From JBDSWU01 sp038230395 (GTDB lineage: Bacteria > Patescibacteriota > Saccharimonadia > Saccharimonadales > UBA4665): 64,000 bases of DNA. Under the pieces are notes generated by a model, which saw nothing but the letters and a program-made list of their open reading frames with translations, was not told the origin of the DNA and searched no databases. The stretch spans positions 3,132-67,131 of the forward strand of contig JBBRNI010000006.1 of NCBI GenBank assembly GCA_038230395.1, given 5' to 3'. A program made the translations under genes and the position numbers. Positions 51,485 to 59,820 of the stretch are shown one piece after another. Position 1 is the stretch's first letter; every line of letters begins with the position of its first letter.

Positions 51485-51757
51485 ATGTTTAATCAACCAA
51501 AATCAGCTCAAGATGAAACGCCTGACGCACTTAAAGCAAGGGTTAGTGAAGCGTTGGATTCTCAACTGGGAATGCTCGAAGCTAAATATCCGCATCCTAA
51601 AGACCGACATTTGCAACAACGTGAGGTTGACTTCTTATTCGCAGCAGCGGGTGTTGTACTTGATCCTTTTACTCAGGAGAAACAGACAGCACTTAAGGTC
51701 GCAGAGGCAATAATGAGTGTAGATCGACAACAAGATTTAAAGAGTGAAGGCCTCTAG
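51485..51757 (+). CDS. Small hypothetical protein
   Basis: A 90-residue soluble, helical protein (LKARVSEALDSQLGMLEAKY, then EVDFLFAAAGVVLDPFTQEK). No family recognised. It has its own strong promoter with the start codon 6 nt past the -10 box, and is followed 37 nt later by ftsK. An overlapping frame at 51450-51713 is a shadow. Confidence 0.65.
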   Translation: MFNQPKSAQDETPDALKARVSEALDSQLGMLEAKYPHPKDRHLQQREVDFLFAAAGVVLDPFTQEKQTALKVAEAIMSVDRQQDLKSEGL

Positions 51758-51794
51758 CTTATTCAGACGTAAGCGGTTATAATACAGAAACTCA

Positions 51795-54005
51795 ATGGCA
51801 CAAAAGAAAAAACAAACCAGAAGTAAAAAAGTCGCCGATCCAGTTGCCTCAGAACGCTCACCGTTTTGGGCATATGCCGGAGCGGTAGTTCTATTATTAG
51901 TAGCTATCTTTATGCTGATTGGTGGCTTTGGTACCGGTGGTAGTTTGCCTGTTGGATTATTTCACGCTGGGTATGTAAGTTTTGGCTGGTCAGCCTACTT
52001 AGTACCTGTCGCACTGGCCTACTGGGGTGTCTACAAGTTTATTTCTGAAGACCGGCGTATACCTCTAGGCAAGTTGGTCAGCATGGTCGCGGTATTACTG
52101 TTCGCCGCAGGTTGGTTCCACGTGGCGTTCGCTAGCAAAGATATGAACGCGGTTTGGGCTCATGGGCATGGTGGAGCAGTTGGCCGGGTCATCGGCGACG
52201 CCGTGTTAGGTGCTCTGGATAAAATTCCGGCTAGCATATTATTTTTTGTCGCTACGTTGTTATCTGTCTGTTTCGCATTTGGTATATCAATCAAGTCCCT
52301 CATTGAAGTAATTATTAATTTGTTCAAGCGGCCAGAGCGTGACGAGGCTGAAATCGAATCTGAACTTGGAGCGCTCAAGGCCAAAGCCGGCTTTAAGCTC
52401 AACGAGGGCGTCCCCGTAGAGCACCACGGCACCCAAGCTCCTGATAAGGAAGCTCCCAAGCTGAGCTCTATGAAGAATACCGCTCAAAAGCTGACAATGA
52501 GCGAAAACCACGAAGCATTAACTACCGCTCGTGACCCCAACTGGCAATTCCCGGGTATAGCGCTGCTGAACCAAAAGCAAGATAAAGCCGATGCTGGAGA
52601 TGTGAACGCCAACGCCAAGATTATCCACGATACTTTCGCTAACTTCAAAATAAATGTTGAGATGGAAGGGGCAAATATTGGCCCTCGGGTTACGCAATAC
52701 ACTATGAAGCCGCCGGCTGATGTAAAGCTAACCAAGATTACAGCTCTTGAAAATAACCTAGCGCTTGACCTAGCCGCCCACTCGATCCGTATGGAAGCAC
52801 CAATCCCGGGCAAACGAGCCGTTGGTATTGAAGTGCCAAATATCAAGGGCGCAACTGTGCGCGTAGCCAGCTTGCTAACGTCCAAAGAATGGGCTGAATC
52901 GCCTGGTCCACTCAGCTTTGTGATTGGTAAGGACATTGCCGGCAAAGCCGTAGTCGCTGACTTAGCTAAAATGCCCCACCTATTAGTCGCTGGTCAAACT
53001 GGCTCTGGTAAGTCAGTCATGATCAACACCTTTATTACGAGCTTGCTGTACCGTAACTCGCCAGCTGATCTGAAGCTGATATTAGTTGACCCTAAACAAG
53101 TTGAAATGGCGCCCTACAACAACATGCCGCACTTGCTGACCCCCGTTATTAATGACCCTGAAAAATGTATTAGCGCGCTCAAATGGGCAGTCGCTGAAAT
53201 GGAGCGCCGCCTTCGCACCATGGCCGAAGTCGGTAAGCGTAACATCGGTGAATACAATAATCTTAAGCAAGAAGAGGGCATGCCCTACATCGTTATTGTG
53301 ATCGATGAGTTGGCCGACCTGATGATGATGGCCGCCCGCGATGTTGAGGCCTTGATTGTGCGCTTGGCTCAGAAGGCTCGTGCTGCCGGTATCCACCTAG
53401 TACTGGCCACGCAGCGCCCGTCAGTTGACGTTATTACTGGTCTTATTAAGGCTAATGTGCCAGCTCGTATTGCTTTTACGGTCGCCAGCCAGATTGATTC
53501 TCGCACTATTATCGACCAAATGGGCGCCGAAAAGTTGCTTGGCCGTGGAGACATGTTGCTGTTGACCTCCGATATGGCCAAGCCAAAGCGTATCCAGGCT
53601 GCCTTAATCGAAGATGGTGAAACAGCCAAGATCACTGACTTTATCCGCATGCAACGCCCACCTGATTATGACGACGAGATTGTTAGCCAGCCCGTAGTGC
53701 TCAACGGCAAGGGCGGTATCGTGGCTGACTTTGGTGGCCAGGACCCTGATGACGATATGTTTCGTGACGCTGTACGGGTTGTCATCGAAAACAAAAAAGC
53801 CAGCACCAGCCTGCTGCAACGTCGTTTGCGAATTGGCTACGGACGTGCTGCCCGTGTTATTGAACAGATGGAAGAGCAGGGTATTATTGGTGCGGCAGAT
53901 GGCTCACGCCCCCGAGAAGTACTTGTCAGTTCGGTTGACGAAGTGTTTGGCGCCAAGAACGCGACCGACGAATTTTATGATGACAAGGAAACCTTCGGAT
54001 CCTAA
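51795..54005 (+). CDS. ftsK: DNA translocase FtsK/SpoIIIE
   Basis: Pumps DNA during chromosome segregation at the division septum. The 736 residues have a basic start, four membrane helices (about 23-45, 55-78, 88-108 and 140-170), an acidic linker, the motor with Walker A GQTGSGKS near 399-406 and Walker B VIVIDELADLMMM near 500-512, the ATQRPSVDVITG segment, and a C-terminal gamma winged helix (LLQRRLRIGYGRAARVIEQM near 672-692). TATAAT at 51778-51783 lies 11 nt before the ATG. Confidence 0.97.
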   Translation: MAQKKKQTRSKKVADPVASERSPFWAYAGAVVLLLVAIFMLIGGFGTGGSLPVGLFHAGYVSFGWSAYLVPVALAYWGVYKFISEDRRIPLGKLVSMVAVLLFAAGWFHVAFASKDMNAVWAHGHGGAVGRVIGDAVLGALDKIPASILFFVATLLSVCFAFGISIKSLIEVIINLFKRPERDEAEIESELGALKAKAGFKLNEGVPVEHHGTQAPDKEAPKLSSMKNTAQKLTMSENHEALTTARDPNWQFPGIALLNQKQDKADAGDVNANAKIIHDTFANFKINVEMEGANIGPRVTQYTMKPPADVKLTKITALENNLALDLAAHSIRMEAPIPGKRAVGIEVPNIKGATVRVASLLTSKEWAESPGPLSFVIGKDIAGKAVVADLAKMPHLLVAGQTGSGKSVMINTFITSLLYRNSPADLKLILVDPKQVEMAPYNNMPHLLTPVINDPEKCISALKWAVAEMERRLRTMAEVGKRNIGEYNNLKQEEGMPYIVIVIDELADLMMMAARDVEALIVRLAQKARAAGIHLVLATQRPSVDVITGLIKANVPARIAFTVASQIDSRTIIDQMGAEKLLGRGDMLLLTSDMAKPKRIQAALIEDGETAKITDFIRMQRPPDYDDEIVSQPVVLNGKGGIVADFGGQDPDDDMFRDAVRVVIENKKASTSLLQRRLRIGYGRAARVIEQMEEQGIIGAADGSRPREVLVSSVDEVFGAKNATDEFYDDKETFGS

Positions 54006-54089
54006 AACTGTGTACAAGCGCTTGCCAAGTAGTGTTAGAAATCTTACTATAAGCTTAAGAACAAAAATGAGTGGAAAAGGAGGCTCGTA

Positions 54090-55226
54090 GTGACGATTGA
54101 GCGGTTGGATCCATTGATTCCAGTGGACTCCAACACCGATCTCCTGACGAGCTCGCACCTTCCAGCCCCTGACTATGTCAGGGGCTTTTTAGTTCCCGAC
54201 ACACCTGGATATGACTCATTAGTGACACCGCTGCAGCCTATTCCTGAAGAGGCGCTACAATTCACCCCAAGCCGTGCTTATTCACACTATCTAAAGATGC
54301 ATAAAGTTTTGGTTGGGCGGCAAGGCGCAATGCAATTAGAAGTAATCCATGATCAGTTATCGGGGGAATGGCTGCCACGCTATCTCTCGGCTGCCGGCTC
54401 AGCGGCTGTTGAGGCCGCCTTGGTACGAACTGATCATTCTGCCCAGCAACGACTGGCCTTGGTTGACAAGGGTGTAGGGTGTTGGCAGCGGGCAGTAGCC
54501 GTGCAACGGGCTTTTAATGCCGACGGAGAGGAGCATCTAATCGAACACAGTGCTCCACACCGTTTGGCGCTTAACATCGCGGTTGTGCCACTACTGCGTG
54601 GGCTCATTACTGGAACGATTCCTGAAGCAGTCAATAAAGCGGTTTTCCATGATTGCCTTAATATAGCCCAAGCTAATCTACTCCAGAACAGCCTGTTGAA
54701 ATCTGTCGGTGACGTAAGCGGTGCTGCTGATCATCTAGGTTTAGGCTATGAACTAAACGCGCTGCTGTCGTTTAACCGCCGTTACACGACGGGTCGACGG
54801 TTTATGGTGCCGGCTTTTGACAGATCAGACAGCGGGCATCACCATAGCCGACAGACACACGATCTAGTGGAGCTGACACATCGACGGGGAAGAATCCTTA
54901 TGGCCACTCCGGTAGAGATAAAGTCCGCCGCCGGGTTGCGCCAACGGCAACGCTACGGCGCGCTGTTGGTCCGTGGCAAAATGCACTTATCGGCTCCAAA
55001 TCAATGCGCCCCACGCCCCACTCTCGAAGCAATAGCTGCCTGTTATGAGGGTACTGCAACTCGTTCGCAGCGCCGAACCACCCATACGATTACCGAGCAG
55101 CTAGTAAATATGATTCGTGATTATCAAGCTGGCGACGTGCTCACAGATGTCGTCCATAGCCGACATGGTACAGGCTTTCGAGACAAAACATTAGTTGTTC
55201 AAAACTACCCCGGCCTCGCTGCCTGA
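54090..55226 (+). CDS. Hypothetical protein with an intrinsic terminator inside its 5' coding region
   Basis: A 378-residue soluble protein of no recognised family. The GTG at 54090 has AAGGAGG upstream and gives a continuous frame to 55226; Arg and His are frequent and a Cys pair lies in QCAPRPTLEAIAACYE. Codons 26-33 form a 10-bp GC-rich hairpin followed by five T, a convincing terminator (54164-54190). Either the terminator belongs to ftsK and translation really starts later (for example ATG 54297), or it attenuates this gene. A 7-codon ORF (54067-54090, MSGKGGS) ends in TAG overlapping the GTG, which could couple translation. Confidence 0.65.
   Translation: MTIERLDPLIPVDSNTDLLTSSHLPAPDYVRGFLVPDTPGYDSLVTPLQPIPEEALQFTPSRAYSHYLKMHKVLVGRQGAMQLEVIHDQLSGEWLPRYLSAAGSAAVEAALVRTDHSAQQRLALVDKGVGCWQRAVAVQRAFNADGEEHLIEHSAPHRLALNIAVVPLLRGLITGTIPEAVNKAVFHDCLNIAQANLLQNSLLKSVGDVSGAADHLGLGYELNALLSFNRRYTTGRRFMVPAFDRSDSGHHHSRQTHDLVELTHRRGRILMATPVEIKSAAGLRQRQRYGALLVRGKMHLSAPNQCAPRPTLEAIAACYEGTATRSQRRTTHTITEQLVNMIRDYQAGDVLTDVVHSRHGTGFRDKTLVVQNYPGLAA
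54164..54190 (+). terminator. Intrinsic terminator inside the 54090 reading frame
   Basis: AGCCCCTGAC at 54164-54173 and GTCAGGGGCT at 54177-54186 form a perfect 10-bp stem with a TAT loop, followed by a T run to 54190. It lies about 160 nt after the ftsK stop codon. Confidence 0.8.
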
Positions 55227-55232
55227 AAACTA

Positions 55233-55261
55233 TTGACTTTTAGCTTATATTTATGTATAAT
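55233..55261 (+). promoter_or_regulatory. Promoter of the 55269 gene; leaderless start
   Basis: TTGACT at 55233-55238 and TATAAT at 55256-55261, exactly 17 nt apart, with the ATG 7 nt after the -10 box. Confidence 0.75.
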
Positions 55262-55268
55262 AATATCC

Positions 55269-56234
55269 ATGAATACTCCATCCAACCCCAACTCATTATC
55301 AAAACGTACCCTTGCAATCGTAGCGGCCGCATCAATAGGCGGCGGCGCTGTAGGCGCAGCTCTTAACAGCTCTTTTAGTCATGACCGTGGCACACAGCCA
55401 CGTGCTATAAGCACGGCTACAGTACACCCTAAAACTAGTGAGTCAGCTCCCGTGGCTACTGAAGCCCCAGCTGTCGTTGCACTCAAAGCCGAACAAGCGA
55501 AAGCAGCCGAACAGATAAAAGCCAATGGTCTCGCCATTGCTCGTTCAATGATTACAAATCTTGGTAAGCCCACTGCTGGCGCTGAAACCTATGTATACAA
55601 TCAGTATCACAACGTAGGCAACAAGGGCAAAATAGTAAACCCTAAGAGTACAAGCGATAATCCATTACCAAACGATGCTAATTATCGTAATGTACCCGAA
55701 ACTTTAATTACCTATGACGCTAAACTAAGCGTACTCAACTTTGCAGCAACTGGCGGCACAACCATAAAAGCTGGTGAAAACAAGGGTCAAGAAGAATTTA
55801 CATCGGCTGATGTTGAGATGACCATTAGCCCCACTTCAGCTATAGCTAAAAAAGCCAATGCAGGCAAAGTTTACCTAGCCGACTTCAAATCTGCACTTAG
55901 CGACCCATCACTTCAAGTTATCGCAGTTGACACCCAACTTAACTGGGGCTACAACGAAAAAACTAAGAACAGCTTTGGTACCGAAGGCATTGGAGCTATT
56001 CTTTTCAAGAGCCAGGTTTATGAGGGTAACAATGTTGACCTCGACGGAGTAGACCGTGCAATTCAGAGCAATGACGCTCATGTCTACACCCCAGATAAGA
56101 TTACAAACCCTGTGTACAGCGATGCCGGTAAGCTAGCATTACAGATGAGTAAAATTGAGGCAACCATACCGACTGCTCTCGAACAGCTGAGTGTTTACTC
56201 GGACAATCAAATTCCTGCAAGCGCTGGTTACTAA
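55269..56234 (+). CDS. Hypothetical secreted or anchored protein with Ala-rich signal
   Basis: A 321-residue protein. After a polar start, residues about 12-32 (LAIVAAASIGGGAVGAALNS) form a signal-like or anchoring helix. A Thr/Ser/Ala/Pro linker follows, then a Lys/Ala helix and a soluble domain with ETYVYNQYHNVGNKGKIVN, VNFAATGGTT-type strands and LNWGYNEKTKNSFGTEGIG. No family recognised. The ATG at 55269 is preferred over an upstream frame start at 55233 because that one lies inside the promoter. A terminator follows its stop. Confidence 0.75.
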   Translation: MNTPSNPNSLSKRTLAIVAAASIGGGAVGAALNSSFSHDRGTQPRAISTATVHPKTSESAPVATEAPAVVALKAEQAKAAEQIKANGLAIARSMITNLGKPTAGAETYVYNQYHNVGNKGKIVNPKSTSDNPLPNDANYRNVPETLITYDAKLSVLNFAATGGTTIKAGENKGQEEFTSADVEMTISPTSAIAKKANAGKVYLADFKSALSDPSLQVIAVDTQLNWGYNEKTKNSFGTEGIGAILFKSQVYEGNNVDLDGVDRAIQSNDAHVYTPDKITNPVYSDAGKLALQMSKIEATIPTALEQLSVYSDNQIPASAGY

Positions 56235-56253
56235 TTAAATAGCTATACGATTG

Positions 56254-56285
56254 ACTAGCCCGCATATGCGGGCTAGTTTTGTTTT
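56254..56285 (+). terminator. Intrinsic terminator after the 55269 gene
   Basis: ACTAGCCCGCAT and its exact complement ATGCGGGCTAGT form a 24-nt palindrome at 56254-56277, followed by TTTTGTTTT. Confidence 0.9.
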
Positions 56286-56299
56286 AGCTAAATAGATGG

Positions 56300-56328
56300 T
56301 TGACTAACAGGGGTGATTGGGGTATACT
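56300..56328 (+). promoter_or_regulatory. rpsF operon promoter
   Basis: TTGACT at 56300-56305 and TATACT at 56323-56328, 17 nt apart. The transcript would have a leader of about 113 nt before rpsF. Confidence 0.65.
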
Positions 56329-56334
56329 TATGCA

Positions 56335-56447
56335 ACTATCAACTTCAGCTCATGGTCTCTGACAATCAGATGTGCACATGGGCTGTCCGGAGGCGATGAC
56401 GAGCCTGAAGCTCATCAGCAACTTCCGATAACCGTGAGGAGTTCTAT
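56335..56447 (+). promoter_or_regulatory. rpsF leader, possible S6:S18 autoregulatory structure
   Basis: The leader contains GATGACGAGCCTGAAGCTCATC (56395-56416), a GAGC/GCTC hairpin, and then AACTTCCGATAACCGTGAGGAGTT, in which AACT and AGTT pair around a region with two CCG triplets and the GAGGAG ribosome binding site. The S6:S18 complex is known to bind CCG-containing motifs in its own mRNA; the match here is suggestive only. Confidence 0.35.
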
Positions 56448-56837
56448 ATGAACGAATACGAAATTGCCGTATTGTATCACCCCGACCTGGAAGTCGACCT
56501 GAGTAAGGCCGAGGACAAGCTCAAGAAAATTGTCACCGATAACGGTGGTGAGGTGACTGCGATCGACAACTGGGGCAAGCGCAAGCTGGCCTACAACATC
56601 AAAGGTAACGAGCACGCTGTGTATGTTTTTTACACGGCTATGGTGCCCCCACAGGGCGTCATGAAGATCGAAAGCACTCTCAACATCACCGATGAAGTGA
56701 TCCGCTTCCTGATCACTCGTCCTGACCTCAAAGCCATCGCCAAGGCAGAAGCCGCTAAAGCCATTAAGGCTGAGCAGGCTGCTAAGCGTGGTGACCGTAC
56801 TGACAGCGACGACGAAAAAGAAGAAGACGAAAAGTAG
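56448..56837 (+). CDS. rpsF: Ribosomal protein bS6
   Basis: Small-subunit protein bS6, which pairs with bS18. The 129 residues begin MNEYEIAVLYHPDLE and carry NGGEVTAIDNWGKRKLAYNIKG and DEVIRFLITRPD, then an acidic/Lys tail (DSDDEKEEDEK) beyond the usual core. GAGGAG lies upstream of the ATG. It heads the rpsF-ssb-rpsR order conserved in bacteria, here extended by efp and tlyA. Confidence 0.97.
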   Translation: MNEYEIAVLYHPDLEVDLSKAEDKLKKIVTDNGGEVTAIDNWGKRKLAYNIKGNEHAVYVFYTAMVPPQGVMKIESTLNITDEVIRFLITRPDLKAIAKAEAAKAIKAEQAAKRGDRTDSDDEKEEDEK

Positions 56838-56942
56838 CAGTTGTCAGCGTGAAAGGCTGTAATTGTTAAATAATGCTTAAATTGCTTGACGGCGATTTGG
56901 GTGAGGGCGTAGGGTAAGAATACTCAGATGAGAGTACTAACC

Positions 56943-56956
56943 AAGACATATGTCTT
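56943..56956. promoter_or_regulatory. Palindrome upstream of ssb
   Basis: AAGACATATGTCTT is a perfect 14-bp palindrome six bases before the AAGGAGG ribosome binding site of ssb. It may be an operator or a short mRNA hairpin. Confidence 0.4.
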
Positions 56957-56977
56957 ATAACCAAGGAGGATGTCATA

Positions 56978-57499
56978 ATGGCACGAAGTCTCAATCAAGT
57001 AACACTAATGGGCAACCTGACCCGCGATCCTGAGCTGCGTCAGACACCAACTGGCCAAAATGTAACCAGTTTCAGCCTTGCGCTGAATCGCAGTTACAAA
57101 GACGCTAGTGGCGCCTGGCAAGAAGCTACCGACTACATCGACTGCGTGTCGTGGGGTCCACTAGCAGAGCGTGTCTCACAATACCTCAGCAAGGGCCGTC
57201 GCTGCCTAGTACAGGGTCGCATGCAGTCTCGCTCATGGGAGCAAGACGGGCAAAAGCGTAGCAAAGTAGAAGTTTTGGCTTCTGATGTTACGTTCCTAGA
57301 CAGTAACCGCGAGGCAAGTGATGGCGAAGGTGGTGGCGCAAGTAATGGCGGCTACCAGGGTAATTCTGGTGGCGGTTCATCCGCACCAGCTTCTAGCAAG
57401 CCAACACCATCAAACGCTGCTAAAGCAGCTAAAGCCGATGACGTCGTTATCGAAGACATCGGTGATGAACCAATTAATTTAGATGATATCCCGTTCTAA
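56978..57499 (+). CDS. ssb: Single-stranded DNA-binding protein
   Basis: Coats single-stranded DNA in replication and repair. The 173 residues have the OB fold at 1-105 (LNQVTLMGNLTRDPELR, FSLALNRSYKD, DYIDCVSWGPLAERVSQYL, KGRRCLVQGRMQSRSW), a Gly/Ser-rich linker and the acidic tip ending DDIPF that recruits partner proteins. A strong AAGGAGG precedes the ATG. It lies between rpsF and rpsR. Confidence 0.97.
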   Translation: MARSLNQVTLMGNLTRDPELRQTPTGQNVTSFSLALNRSYKDASGAWQEATDYIDCVSWGPLAERVSQYLSKGRRCLVQGRMQSRSWEQDGQKRSKVEVLASDVTFLDSNREASDGEGGGASNGGYQGNSGGGSSAPASSKPTPSNAAKAAKADDVVIEDIGDEPINLDDIPF

Positions 57500-57522
57500 T
57501 AACGGATTAGGAGAATTTATAC

Positions 57523-57726
57523 ATGGCAAAGATTTTTAAACACCGTACCGATGTCGCGTACTTTGACTACAAGGACTTTAAAACCTTGCAGCGCTACGTG
57601 AATGTTTATGGGCAGATCGAAACTCGCAAGAAGACGGGTCTGACCGAGAGTCAACAACGTCGCTTAAGCACCGCTATCAAGCGTGCTCGCCACCTTGGCT
57701 TACTAGCCTTCGTCGCGAATAACTAA
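57523..57726 (+). CDS. rpsR: Ribosomal protein bS18
   Basis: Small-subunit protein bS18, the partner of bS6. The 67 residues contain DYKDFKTLQRYVNVYGQI and RKKTGLTESQQRRLSTAIKR followed by ARHLGLLAFV, the family core. TTAGGAGA lies upstream of the ATG. Third gene of the rpsF operon. Confidence 0.97.
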   Translation: MAKIFKHRTDVAYFDYKDFKTLQRYVNVYGQIETRKKTGLTESQQRRLSTAIKRARHLGLLAFVANN

Positions 57727-57759
57727 CACGACTGGCGCTAATAACTAAGGAGGCTAATC

Positions 57760-58326
57760 GTGGCTTTAAGCATTACGAATCTCAAAAAAGGTGTCGTCTT
57801 CCAGTGGGAAGGCGAGCCCTTTCGCGTGGTTGATTACAATCAAAAAGTTATGGGTAGGGGTGGTTCAATTGTAAACGTGCGCATCAAAAGTTTGCTCGAC
57901 GGTAAAGTCCTAGAGAAGACGTTTAAGGGCAACGAGCAACTAGAATCAGCCGATGTCAGTACTCAAGCAGTACAGTACCTCTACACCGATGGTAGTAACT
58001 TTTTCTTCATGAACGAAGAGACATTTGACCAGTTTGAAGTCTCATCTGACTTGGTCGGTGACAGTGCCGGCTACCTCAAAGAGGGTGACAAAGTTAGCTT
58101 GCAGTTCTTTAACGACGTCGCTATTAACGTCGAATTACCCAAGAACGTACCACTCAAGGTTACTTACACAGAGGGCGCCGTTAAGGGCGATACTAGTTCG
58201 TCGATTACCAAGGAAGCCACGCTTGAAACAGGTATAACAATCAAAGTGCCAGCTTTCATTAAGCAAGACGATGTGATTTCTGTCGATACCGCCACAGGCA
58301 CCTACCGCGAACGCGTTAAGGGCTAA
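57760..58326 (+). CDS. efp: Elongation factor P
   Basis: Relieves ribosome stalling at polyproline. The 188 residues form the KOW-like domain I and OB domains II and III, ending in PAFIKQDDVISVDTATGTY. The loop tip that carries the modified residue reads KVMGRGGSI, with Arg33 where E. coli has Lys34 in its PGKG loop. This hints at a different or absent modification; no modifying enzyme is in the window. The GTG start has AAGGAGG upstream. tlyA follows 2 nt after the stop. Two Pro-rich proteins of this window (40035 and 20869) are plausible clients. Confidence 0.95.
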   Translation: MALSITNLKKGVVFQWEGEPFRVVDYNQKVMGRGGSIVNVRIKSLLDGKVLEKTFKGNEQLESADVSTQAVQYLYTDGSNFFFMNEETFDQFEVSSDLVGDSAGYLKEGDKVSLQFFNDVAINVELPKNVPLKVTYTEGAVKGDTSSSITKEATLETGITIKVPAFIKQDDVISVDTATGTYRERVKG

Positions 58327-58328
58327 TC

Positions 58329-59057
58329 GTGGCCTTGCCTAAACAACGGCTTGATATAGAACTTGTAAAACGTGGACTGGTTTCAACACGCTCGCAGGCC
58401 GAAAGCTATATTAAGCTTGGGCACGTGACAGTCAACGGTAAGCCACCAGCCAAGTCCGGACACCCAGTGCTCGATAGTGACGTCATCAAGGTGACAGTTA
58501 CGCAGCAGTATGTCAGTCGAGCGGCGCTGAAACTGGCATCGGTTGCGGAGTTACTTTACCTACAGTTTGATGGTAAAACGGTTCTTGACGTTGGGAGTAG
58601 CACCGGTGGGTTCACTGAGTACGCACTAAAACATGGCGCCAAAAAAGTTGTTGCGGTAGAAGTTGGTACCAATCAACTACATCCTAGCTTGCGCGCCAAT
58701 CCTCAGATTGAATTACATGAAAAAACCGACATTCGGGATTTTCGTACCACCCAAACAATCGATCTTGTAGTGGCCGATGTGTCATTTATTAGTCTGCGTG
58801 AAATATTGCCAAGCGTGGCTAAGCTCTGCACCCTAAACACGCGTTTGGCTATCATGGTTAAGCCGCAGTTCGAAGCTGCCCAGAGCTCACTCAAACACAA
58901 GGGTGTCATCAAAAACGACAAAATGCGCCGCGACATATTAAAAGATTTTGAGCAGTGGGCTTTGCAGCATTTTCAAATACTTAATAAAGCTGATTCTGAG
59001 GTTAGCGGCTCCAAGGGTAATAAAGAGCGCTTTTATTTATTGAAGAAACTCAAATAG
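58329..59057 (+). CDS. tlyA: TlyA-family rRNA methyltransferase
   Basis: S4-domain plus FtsJ-like methyltransferase, expected to 2'-O-methylate rRNA. Residues 1-60 are the S4 RNA-binding domain (RLDIELVKRGLVSTRSQAES). The SAM-binding motif VLDVGSSTGGFTEYAL lies near 87-102, and later motifs include DLVVADVSFISLREILP and MVKPQFEA. The GTG start lies 2 nt after the efp stop. 242 residues is normal. Confidence 0.94.
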   Translation: MALPKQRLDIELVKRGLVSTRSQAESYIKLGHVTVNGKPPAKSGHPVLDSDVIKVTVTQQYVSRAALKLASVAELLYLQFDGKTVLDVGSSTGGFTEYALKHGAKKVVAVEVGTNQLHPSLRANPQIELHEKTDIRDFRTTQTIDLVVADVSFISLREILPSVAKLCTLNTRLAIMVKPQFEAAQSSLKHKGVIKNDKMRRDILKDFEQWALQHFQILNKADSEVSGSKGNKERFYLLKKLK

Positions 59058-59148
59058 CCCTGTATCAGGCTGGGTAACGCATGCAAAAATCATAGCTTAG
59101 CCACTAAAGTGCTTGAGCTTTATAAGTGGCCTGGGCTAAACTACGGAT

Positions 59149-59805
59149 ATGTATTTTGCCTCCCGCGTGCAAGCCGGTCGGATGCTGGCTAGCCAGCTAG
59201 TTGCTAAGTATCGCTACGAAAACTGCTCAGTTGTAGCACTTAGTGATGGCGGTGCTATGATAGGTGCCCAAATAGCTTCACAGCTTCACTGCATATTGAC
59301 CATGCTACTGACGGCCGAAATTATGTTACCCCGCGAACCAAACGCCATCGCTGGCATCACCTCACAAGGCAACGTGGCCTTTAACCAGTATTACACCAAG
59401 GGTGAAATTGATGACATGATGGTTGATTATTTTAGTTTTGTCGAACAAGAAAAATTTAACAAAATGCATGATATGAATCGACTACTAGGTGAAGGGGGCA
59501 TGATTGAGAAGCGACTACTCACTGGTACCAACGTTATACTGGTCTCAGATGGTCTGAAATCTGGGTTCGCGCTCGACTTGGCCGCTGAGTATTTGAAGCC
59601 AATCGCTTATGAAAAATTAATTATTGTGACACCATTTGCAAGTGTCCGGGCAGTAGACCGGATGCACATCCTGGCGGATGAAATTATCTGCATGAATGTC
59701 TTAGACAACTATATCGATACTGACCACTATTACGACGTCAATGATGTGCCTGATCATGCCGTGGTTGTCAAAACCATCGAAGACATCGTTCTCAACTGGA
59801 AATAA
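59149..59805 (+). CDS. Phosphoribosyltransferase-like protein
   Basis: A 218-residue protein of the type I PRTase fold. YENCSVVALSDGGAMIGAQIA near residues 23-43 resembles the first PRTase strand and loop, and NVILVSDGLKSGFALDLAA near 128-146 stands where the PRPP-binding motif (VDDGIATGAT type) belongs. The second acidic residue is replaced (SDG rather than DDG), so PRPP binding may be altered. Substrate unknown. A family A repeat follows its stop codon. Confidence 0.8.
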   Translation: MYFASRVQAGRMLASQLVAKYRYENCSVVALSDGGAMIGAQIASQLHCILTMLLTAEIMLPREPNAIAGITSQGNVAFNQYYTKGEIDDMMVDYFSFVEQEKFNKMHDMNRLLGEGGMIEKRLLTGTNVILVSDGLKSGFALDLAAEYLKPIAYEKLIIVTPFASVRAVDRMHILADEIICMNVLDNYIDTDHYYDVNDVPDHAVVVKTIEDIVLNWK

Positions 59806-59820
59806 CAGCATCACTCCAAC

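Noticed and set aside
53731..54090. Plus-strand open frame across the ftsK end, 119 codons
   Set aside because: It overlaps the conserved ftsK gamma domain in another frame and has no recognisable content.
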